64,000 nucleotides of DNA from positions 124,001 through 188,000 of the forward strand of contig CASHSZ010000052.1 in assembly GCA_949358305.1 (NCBI GenBank), read 5' to 3'. The DNA is from Strigamia acuminata. Taxonomy: Eukaryota > Arthropoda > Chilopoda > Geophilomorpha > Linotaeniidae. The position numbers were made by a program, and so were the translations under genes. Below are positions 38,907 to 49,000 of the stretch, piece by piece. Below the pieces are notes generated by a model that worked only from the letters and a program-made list of their open reading frames with translations, searched no databases and was not told the origin of the DNA. The stretch's first letter is position 1. The number at the start of each line of letters is the position of its first letter.

Positions 38907-38932
38907 TCTAGTACATTGCGTTGTGTTTAACT
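38907..38932 (-). other. Leader block shared with inner element (outer copy)
   Basis: CATTGCGTTGTGTTTAACT at 38914-38932 differs from the inner element's block in one position. In minus sense it ends in ATG, but the frame from that ATG meets TAG at its third codon. Here it lies about 650 bases inside the LTR, versus about 365 in the inner element. Confidence 0.6.
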
Positions 38933-39777
38933 GGCGGTCGACTGACGCTTGAAGAGTGACTCTTCCAAACTCGGTGACCATTCTGTGTGCGCTGACGGCA
39001 CGAATCTCTTTGCTGGATCGTCCATTCTGCCTGAGAAAACTGGCTCTGCTGAAGACGAAACAACTCGACTGGAATCTTGACCGCGTCGCTTGTGAGACGG
39101 CGCACGTCTGTGTGGACACAGCCTCGTTCTGTACAACTAGCTGGGCACACGAAAACTCGGAAAATCTTTGCAAAACTCTCTTGACCGACGATCCCGATGT
39201 GATTGCTATCGACGATCAGACCAATGGCGTCCCGCTTTATTAACGACACCAAACCACGTGCTGTGCTGACGACGCCGATGACGCACGGAACTGCCCAGCT
39301 CAAAACGTTGAGGCATCTGCATTCCGCCATGCAACGCACTCGCACTGGACTTACTGGATGTTCCTGAAACAAATATCGCCATTCTTTGTGGCGATTCCCG
39401 ATGTGTGTGGCAGCCACACTTGCTGCGCTTGTGGCACACGACGTGGTGGACGTAACACAGTCCACGCAACTCTTGATGCAATCGTTGATCTTGAAAATGG
39501 CGCCCGTTTCGGCCATTTTCGAACTCACGGCAACTACGCATCTGGTTTGCATCCTGGTCAAGCAAAACGGCACCAAAAATGTTTCTAGCAATGCTTTGTG
39601 GCCGTGTGGCACTCTAGAAGACAACAGAAAAAGCTTATAACAAATAAACCTACTTACTAGAACTTGTGATGAGCTCCAAAAGAGATGATGCATTGCAGGA
39701 GAAATCCTGCTTGAAATCCCTGCAAAGTGGCCTAATAAGTGTCTGGAAGAACTCACCACTAATATGCCAAATAACAC
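38908..39777 (-). other. Open frame crossing 5' LTR and leader (outer), coding doubtful
   Basis: A 289-codon minus-strand frame: residues 1-66 lie in the LTR, the rest in the leader. It is the longest frame in the outer element. It contains cysteine- and threonine-rich segments but no ordered zinc finger, protease or other domain that I recognise. A frame crossing U5 and a primer-binding site would be unusual as a gene. A second frame (39206-39565, 119 codons, arginine-rich) overlaps it in the phase of the inner element's leader frame. Confidence 0.25.
39551..39575 (-). other. Primer-binding site region (outer element)
   Basis: Minus sense TGGTGCCGT at 39567-39575, four bases inside the 5' LTR, followed by TGACCAGGAT at 39551-39560. 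Both short blocks are identical to those of the inner element, while the bases between them differ. The first nine bases fit the 3' end of tRNA-His. Confidence 0.6.
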
Positions 39778-40340
39778 ATAAACAAACCGAATTTAATGTA
39801 AAGTTAATATCTATCAAAAGTACACAGAAAAGAGAGGAGAAAATTACATATCTTAACCCTAGAAATCTACATAACAGTCACAGTGTAGTTGCTGCGCAAC
39901 CTACAACAATTAGAGCAACGAGTGGCAACAATCACTCGCAAGAGGCGAATTGTCCCTCTAGTGACAAAATGATAAAGCGTATACAAGAAAATACACAGTT
40001 TCAAGTATAAAATCATTACAAAAGGCACAAAACCGTAATACATTAAGCCAAAGTGTTTCAAATAAATGAACTAACTTAGGAACTAACAGCAGCGACTCTT
40101 TGGACGAATCCAAGCAGTAAAACTCCAAAGAATCAAAGGAAAAATACAAGATTACCTTAAGAAAGACAGCTTAAATCAGGTAAAACATAACTCCCACGTC
40201 ACAAACTACACGAAATTCATTTAACATTTAGCCAAAACTTAAGCTGCACTATTAACTAAACACAAACTTAAATAATTGATCAATTCAAGCAAATCCGCTA
40301 TTGCGATAGCAAAAAATCCATGTTGCGCGTGCTCGCAACA
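39580..40340 (-). repeat. Outer element, 5' LTR
   Basis: Second 761-bp copy of 25621-26381. It ends at 40340 with GCTCGCAACA, directly followed by the ACTG duplication and the rest of the split satellite monomer. Confidence 0.93.
40321..40340 (-). repeat. Hairpin at LTR terminus (outer, 5' LTR)
   Basis: TGTTGCG-N6-CGCAACA, identical to 26362-26381. In the sense of the element these are the first bases of U3. Confidence 0.85.
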
Positions 40341-43018
40341 ACTGTGATGAGATCAAAAGTCTATTCTCCCAAATCATTGCCTGGATGTTGCTAAAACTTA
40401 CATTGAAGGCTTCTACTAAGGTTTAAACACTATTTCTGAACATTCAGAGACATTGGTCTTGTGGTGTTTGTGCTAAGTCAACTGTGATGAGATCAAAAGT
40501 CGATTCTCCCAAATCATCGGTTGGATGTTTCTAAAACTTACATTGGAGCCTTCTACTAAGGTTTAAACACTATTTCTGAACATTCAGAGACATTGGACTT
40601 GTGGTGTTTGTGCTAAGTCAACTGTGATGAGATCAAAAGTCTATTCTCCCAAATCATTGCTTGGATGTTGCTAAAACTTACATTGAAGGCTTCTACTAAG
40701 GTTTAAACACTATTTCTGAACATTCAGAGACATTGGTCTTGTGGTGTTTGTGCTAAGTCAACTGTGATGAGATCAAAAGTCGATTCTCCCAAATCATCGG
40801 TTGGATGTTTCTAAAACTTACATTGGAGCCTTCTACTAAGGTTTAAACACTATTTCTGAACATTCAGAGACATTGGTCTTGTGGTGTTTGTGCTAAGTCA
40901 ACTGTGATGAGATCAAAAGTCTATTCTCCCAAATCATCGGTTGGATGTTTCTAAAACTTATATTGGAGCCTTCTACTAAGGTTTAAACACTATTTCTGAA
41001 CATTCAGAGACATTGGACTTGTGGTGTTTGTGCTAAGTCAACTGTGATAAAATCAAAAGTCTATTCTCCCAAATCATTGCTTGGATGTTGCTAAAACTTA
41101 CATTGAAGGCTTCTACTAAGGTTTAAACACTATTTCTGAACGTTCAGAGACATTGGTCTTGTGGTGTTTGTGCTAAGTCAACTGTGATGAGATCAAAAGT
41201 CTATTCTCCCAAATCATTGCTTGGGTGTTGCTAAAACTTATATTGAAGGCTTCTACTAAGGTTTAAACACTATTTCTGAACATTCAGAGACATTGGTCTT
41301 GTGGTGTTTGTGCTAAGTCAACTGTGATGAGATCAAAAGTCTATTCTCCCAAATCATTGGTTGGATGTTTCTAAAACTTACATTGGAGCCTTCTACTAAG
41401 GTTTAAACACTATTTCTGAACATTCAGAGACATTGGTCTTGTGGTGTTTGTGCTAAGTCAACTGTGATGAGATCAAAAGTCTATTCTCCCAAATCATCGG
41501 TTGGATGTTTCTAAAACTTATATTGGAGCCTTCTACTAAGGTTTAAACACTATTTCTGAACATTCAGAGACATTGGACTTGTGGTGTTTGTGCTAAGTCA
41601 ACTGTGATAAAATCAAAAGTCTATTCTCCCAAATCATTGCTTGGATGTTGCTAAAACTTACATTGAAGGCTTCTACTAAGGTTTAAACACTATTTCTGAA
41701 CGTTCAGAGACATTGGTCTTGTGGTGTTTGTGCTAAGTCAACTGTGATGAGATCAAAAGTCTATTCTCCCAAATCATTGCTTGGATGTTGCTAAAACTTA
41801 CATTGGAGCCTTCTACTAAGGTTTAAACACTATTTCTGAACATTCAGAGACATTGGTCTTGTGGTGTTTGTGCTAAGTCAACTGTGATGAGATCAAAAGT
41901 CGATTCTCCCAAATCATCGGTTGGATGTTTCTAAAACTTACATTGGAGCCTTCTACTAAGGTTTAAACACTATTTCTGAACATTCAGAGACATTGGTCTT
42001 GTGGTGTTTGTGCTAAGTCAACTGTGATGAGATCAAAAGTCTATTCTTTCAAATCATTGGTTGGATGTTTCTAAAACTTACATTGGAGCCTTCTACTAAG
42101 GTTTAAACACTATTTCTGAACATTCAGAGACATTAATCTTGTGGTGTTTGTGCTAAGTCAACTGCAATGTGAAATAAGCTCAAAATTTTTTTTTCAAATT
42201 TTATTGCTTGGGTGTTGCTAAAACTTATATTGAAGGCTTCTACTAAGGTTTAAACACTATTTCTGAACATTCAGAGACATTGGTCTTGTGGTGTTTGTGC
42301 TAAGTCAACTGTGATGAGATCAAAAGTCTATTCTCCCAAATCATTGGTTGGATGTTTCTAAAACTTACATTGGAGCCTTCTACTAAGGTTTAAACACTAT
42401 TTCTGAACATTCAGAGACATTGGTCTTGTGGTGTTTGTGCTAAGTCAACTGTGATGAGATCAAAAGTCTATTCTCCCAAATCATCGGTTGGATGTTTCTA
42501 AAACTTATATTGGAGCCTTCTACTAAGGTTTAAACACTATTTCTGAACATTCAGAGACATTGGACTTGTGGTGTTTGTGCTAAGTCAACTGTGATGAGAT
42601 CAAAAGTCTATTCTCCCAAATCATTGCTTGGATGTTGCTAAAACTTACATTGAAGGCTTCTACTAAGGTTTAAACACTATTTCTGAACGTTCAGAGACAT
42701 TGGTCTTGTGGTGTTTGTGCTAAGTCAACTGTGATGAGATCAAAAGTCTATTCTCCCAAATCATTGCTTGGATGTTGCTAAAACTTACATTGAAGGCTTC
42801 TAATAAGGTTTAAACACTATTTCTGAACATTCAGAGACATTGGACTTGTGGTGTTTGTGCTAAGTTAACTGTGATGAGATCAAAAGTCTATTCTCCCAAA
42901 TCATTGGTTGGATGTTTCTAAAACTTACATTGAAGGCTTCTACTAAGGTTTAAACACTATTTCTGAACATTCAGAGACATTGGTCTTGTGGTGTTTGTGC
43001 TAAGTCAACTGTGATGAG

Positions 43019-46000
43019 ATCAAAGTCTATTCTCCCAAATCATTGGTTGGATGTTTCTAAAACTTACATTGGAGCCTTCTACTAAGGTTTAAACACTATT
43101 TCTGAACATTCAGAGACATTGGTCTTGTGGTGTTTGTGCTAAGTCAACTGTGATGAGATCAAAAGTCTATTCTCCCAAATCATTGGTTGGATGTTTCTAA
43201 AACTTACATTGGAGCCTTCTACTAGGGTTTAAACACTATTTCTGAACATTCAGAGACATTGGACTTGTGGTGTTTGTGCTAAGTCAACTGTGATGAGATC
43301 AAAAGTCTATTCTCCCAAATCATTGCTTGGATGTTGCTAAAACTTACATTGAAGGCTTCTACTAAGGTTTAAACACTATTTCTGAACATTCAGAGACATT
43401 GGTCTTGTGGTGTTTGTGCTAAGTCAACTGTGATGAGATCAAAAGTCGATTCTCCCAAATCATCGGTTGGATGTTTCTAAAACTTACATTGGAGCCTTCT
43501 ACTAAGGTTTAAACACTATTTCTGAACATTCAGAGACATTTCACTTGTGGTGTTTGTGCTAAGTCAACTGTGATGAGATCAAAAGTCTATTCTCCCAAAT
43601 CATTGCTTGGATGTTGCTAAAACTTACATTGAAGGCTTCTACTAAGGTTTAAACACTATTTCTGAACATTCAGAGACATTGGTCTTGTGGTGTTTGTGCT
43701 AAGTCAACTGTGATGAGATCAAAAGTCGATTCTCCCAAATCATCGGTTGGATGTTTCTAAAACTTACATTGGAGCCTTCTACTAAGGTTTAAACACTATT
43801 TCTGAACATTCAGAGACATTGGTCTTGTGGTGTTTGTGCTAAGTCAACTGTGATGAGATCAAAAGTCGATTCTCCCAAATCATCGGTTGGATGTTTCTAA
43901 AACTTACATTGGAGCCTTCTACTAAGGTTTAAACACTATTTCTGAACATTCAGAGACATTGGTCTTGTGGTGTTTGTGCTAAGTCAACTGTGATGAGATC
44001 AAAAGTCTATTCTTTCAAATCATTGGTTGGATGTTTCTAAAACTTACATTGGAGCCTTCTACTAAGGTTTAAACACTATTTCTGAACATTCAGAGACATT
44101 AATCTTGTGGTGTTTGTGCTAAGTCAACTGCAATGTGAAATAAGCTCAAAATTTTTTTTTCAAATTTTATTGCTTGGGTGTTGCTAAAACTTATATTGAA
44201 GGCTTCTACTAAGGTTTAAACACTATTTCTGAACATTCAGAGACATTGGTCTTGTGGTGTTTGTGCTAAGTCAACTGTGATGAGATCAAAAGTCTATTCT
44301 CCCAAATCATTGGTTGGATGTTTCTAAAACTTACATTGGAGCCTTCTACTAAGGTTTAAACACTATTTCTGAACATTCAGAGACATTGGTCTTGTGGTGT
44401 TTGTGCTAAGTCAACTGTGATGAGATCAAAAGTCTATTCTCCCAAATCATCGGTTGGATGTTTCTAAAACTTATATTGGAGCCTTCTACTAAGGTTTAAA
44501 CACTATTTCTGAACATTCAGAGACATTGGACTTGTGGTGTTTGTGCTAAGTCAACTGTGATAAAATCAAAAGTCTATTCTCCCAAATCATTGCTTGGATG
44601 TTGCTAAAACTTACATTGAAGGCTTCTACTAAGGTTTAAACACTATTTCTGAACGTTCAGAGACATTGGTCTTGTGGTGTTTGTGCTAAGTCAACTGTGA
44701 TGAGATCAAAAGTCTATTCTCCCAAATCATTGCTTGGATGTTGCTAAAACTTACATTGAAGGCTTCTAATAAGGTTTAAACACTATTTCTGAACATTCAG
44801 AGACATTGGACTTGTGGTGTTTGTGCTAAGTTAACTGTGATGAGATCAAAAGTCTATTCTCCCAAATCATTGGTTGGATGTTTCTAAAACTTACATTGGA
44901 GCCTTCTACTAGGGTTTAAACACTATTTCTGAACATTCAGAGACATTGGACTTGTGGTGTTTGTGCTAAGTCAACTGTGATGAGATCAAAAGTCTATTCT
45001 CCCAAATCATTGCTTGGATGTTGCTAAAACTTACATTGAAGGCTTCTACTAAGGTTTAAACACTATTTCTGAACATTCAGAGACATTGGTCTTGTGGTGT
45101 TTGTGCTAAGTCAACTGTGATGAGATCAAAAGTCGATTCTCCCAAATCATCGGTTGGATGTTTCTAAAACTTACATTGGAGCCTTCTACTAAGGTTTAAA
45201 CACTATTTCTGAACATTCAGAGACATTGGTCTTGTGGTGTTTGTGCTAAGTCAACTGTGATGAGATCAAAAGTCGATTCTCCCAAATCATCGGTTGGATG
45301 TTTCTAAAACTTACATTGGAGCCTTCTACTAAGGTTTAAACACTATTTCTGAACATTCAGAGACATTGGTCTTGTGGTGTTTGTGCTAAGTCAACTGTGA
45401 TGAGATCAAAAGTCTATTCTTTCAAATCATTGGTTGGATGTTTCTAAAACTTACATTGGAGCCTTCTACTAAGGTTTAAACACTATTTCTGAACATTCAG
45501 AGACATTAATCTTGTGGTGTTTGTGCTAAGTCAACTGCGATGTGAAATGAGCTCAAAATTTTTTTTTCAAAATTTAATGCTTGGGTGTTGCTAAAACTTA
45601 TATTGAAGGCTTCTACTAAGGTTTAAACACTATTTCTGAACATTCAGAGACATTGGACTTGTGGTGTTTGTGCTAAGTCAACTGTGATGAGATCAAAAGT
45701 CTATTCTCCCAAATCATTGCTTGGATGTTGCTAAAACTTACATTGAAGGCTTCTACTAAGGTTTAAACACTATTTCTGAACATTCAGAGACATTGGTCTT
45801 GTGGTGTTTGTGCTAAGTCAACTGTGATGAGATCAAAAGTCGATTCTCCCAAATCATCGGTTGGATGTTTCTAAAACTTACATTGGAGCCTTCTACTAAG
45901 GTTTAAACACTATTTCTGAACATTCAGAGACATTGGTCTTGTGGTGTTTGTGCTAAGTCAACTGTGATGAGATCAAAAGTCGATTCTCCCAAATCATCGG

Positions 46001-49000
46001 TTGGATGTTTCTAAAACTTACATTGGAGCCTTCTACTAAGGTTTAAACACTATTTCTGAACATTCAGAGACATTGGTCTTGTGGTGTTTGTGCTAAGTCA
46101 ACTGTGATGAGATCAAAAGTCTATTCTTTCAAATCATTGGTTGGATGTTTCTAAAACTTACATTGGAGCCTTCTACTAAGGTTTAAACACTATTTCTGAA
46201 CATTCAGAGACATTAATCTTGTGGTGTTTGTGCTAAGTCAACTGCAATGTGAAATAAGCTCAAAATTTTTTTTTCAAATTTTATTGCTTGGGTGTTGCTA
46301 AAACTTATATTGAAGGCTTCTACTAAGGTTTAAACACTATTTCTGAACATTCAGAGACATTGGTCTTGTGGTGTTTGTGCTAAGTCAACTGTGATGAGAT
46401 CAAAAGTCTATTCTCCCAAATCATTGCTTGGATGTTGCTAAAACTTACATTGAAGGCTTCTACTAAGGTTTAAACACTATTTCTGAACATTCAGAGACAT
46501 TGGTCTTGTGGTGTTTGTGCTAAGTCAACTGTGATGAGATCAAAAGTCGATTCTCCCAAATCATCGGTTGGATGTTTCTAAAACTTACATTGGAGCCTTC
46601 TACTAAGGTTTAAACACTATTTCTGAACATTCAGAGACATTGGTCTTGTGGTGTTTGTGCTAAGTCAACTGTGATGAGATCAAAAGTCGATTCTCCCAAA
46701 TCATCGGTTGGATGTTTCTAAAACTTACATTGGAGCCTTCTACTAAGGTTTAAACACTATTTCTGAACATTCAGAGACATTAATCTTGTGGTGTTTGTGC
46801 TAAGTCAACTGCGATGTGAAATAAGCTCAAAATTTTTTTTTCAAATTTTATTGCTTGGGTGTTGCTAAAACTTATATTGAAGGCTTCTACTAAGGTTTAA
46901 ACACTATTTCTGAACATTCAGAGACATTGGTCTTGTGGTGTTTGTGCTAAGTCAACTGCGATGTGAAATGAGCTCAAAATTTTTTTTTCAAAATTTAATG
47001 CTTGGGTGTTGCTAAAACTTATATTGAAGGCTTCTACTAAGGTTTAAACACTATTTCTGAACATTCAGAGACATTGGACTTGTGGTGTTTGTGCTAAGTC
47101 AACTGTGATGAGATCAAAAGTCTATTCTCCCAAATCATTGCCTGGATGTTGCTAAAACTTACATTGAAGGCTTCTACTAAGGTTTAAATACTATTTCTGA
47201 ACGTTCAGAGACATTGGTCTTGTGGTGTTTGTGCTAAGTCAACTGTGATGAGATCAAAAGTCTATTCAACCAAATCATCGCTTGGATGTTGCTAAAACTT
47301 ACATTGAAGGCTTCTACTAAGGTTTAAACACTATTTCTGAACATTCAGAGACATTGGTCTTGTGGTGTTTGTGCTAAGTCAACTGTGATGAGATCAAAAG
47401 TCGATTCTCCCAAATCATCGGTTGGATGTTTCTAAAACTTACATTGGAGCCTTCTACTAAGGTTTAAACACTATTTCTGAACATTCAGAGACATTGGTCT
47501 TGTGGTGTTTGTGCTAAGTCAACTGTGATGAGATCAAAAGTCTATTCTTTCAAATCATTGGTTGGATGTTTCTAAAACTTACATTGGAGCCTTCTACTAA
47601 GGTTTAAACACTATTTCTGAACATTCAGAGACATTAATCTTGTGGTGTTTGTGCTAAGTCAACTGCAATGTGAAATAAGCTCAAAATTTTTTTTTCAAAT
47701 TTTATTGCTTGGGTGTTGCTAAAACTTATATTGAAGGCTTCTACTAAGGTTTAAACACTATTTCTGAACATTCAGAGACATTGGTCTTGTGGTGTTTGTG
47801 CTAAGTCAACTGTGATGAGATCAAAAGTCTATTCTCCCAAATCATTGGTTGGATGTTTCTAAAACTTACATTGGAGCCTTCTACTAAGGTTTAAACACTA
47901 TTTCTGAACATTCAGAGACATTGGTCTTGTGGTGTTTGTGCTAAGTCAACTGTGATGAGATCAAAAGTCTATTCTCCCAAATCATCGGTTGGATGTTTCT
48001 AAAACTTATATTGGAGCCTTCTACTAAGGTTTAAACACTATTTCTGAACATTCAGAGACATTGGACTTGTGGTGTTTGTGCTAAGTCAACTGTGATAAAA
48101 TCAAAAGTCTATTCTCCCAAATCATTGCTTGGATGTTGCTAAAACTTACATTGAAGGCTTCTACTAAGGTTTAAACACTATTTCTGAACGTTCAGAGACA
48201 TTGGTCTTGTGGTGTTTGTGCTAAGTCAACTGTGATGAGATCAAAAGTCTATTCTCCCAAATCATTGCTTGGATGTTGCTAAAACTTACATTGAAGGCTT
48301 CTAATAAGGTTTAAACACTATTTCTGAACATTCAGAGACATTGGACTTGTGGTGTTTGTGCTAAGTTAACTGTGATGAGATCAAAAGTCTATTCTCCCAA
48401 ATCATTGGTTGGATGTTTCTAAAACTTACATTGAAGGCTTCTACTAAGGTTTAAACACTATTTCTGAACATTCAGAGACATTGGTCTTGTGGTGTTTGTG
48501 CTAAGTCAACTGTGATGAGATCAAAGTCTATTCTCCCAAATCATTGGTTGGATGTTTCTAAAACTTACATTGGAGCCTTCTACTAAGGTTTAAACACTAT
48601 TTCTGAACATTCAGAGACATTGGTCTTGTGGTGTTTGTGCTAAGTCAACTGTGATGAGATCAAAAGTCTATTCTCCCAAATCATTGGTTGGATGTTTCTA
48701 AAACTTACATTGGAGCCTTCTACTAGGGTTTAAACACTATTTCTGAACATTCAGAGACATTGGACTTGTGGTGTTTGTGCTAAGTCAACTGTGATGAGAT
48801 CAAAAGTCTATTCTCCCAAATCATTGCTTGGATGTTGCTAAAACTTACATTGAAGGCTTCTACTAAGGTTTAAACACTATTTCTGAACATTCAGAGACAT
48901 TGGTCTTGTGGTGTTTGTGCTAAGTCAACTGTGATGAGATCAAAAGTCGATTCTCCCAAATCATCGGTTGGATGTTTCTAAAACTTACATTGGAGCCTTC

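Larger units (their letters stand above)
25621..40340 (-). mobile_element. Outer non-autonomous LTR retrotransposon (interrupted)
   Basis: The element is bounded by 761-bp direct repeats that start TG and end CA and is flanked by ACTG duplications. It spans 14720 bp. Subtracting the nested element and its duplicated AAAG leaves 5958 bp, of which about 4436 bp is internal. Orientation is minus: the sequence just inside the right LTR reads, on the minus strand, TGGTGCCGT like a primer-binding site, and a T-rich box precedes the left LTR. No reading frame resembling gag, protease, RT, RNase H or integrase is present on either strand. The two LTRs look identical by eye, so insertion was recent and the lack of genes is unlikely to be decay after insertion. 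It fits the class called large retrotransposon derivatives. Superfamily is not determinable: a 4-bp target site suits Ty3/gypsy or BEL/Pao better than copia. Confidence 0.9.

Noticed and set aside
25609-40149. Short open frames of 60-174 codons on both strands in the retroelement region
   Set aside because: None has a recognisable domain, many overlap on opposite strands, and several are duplicated only because they lie in LTRs. Not annotated as genes.
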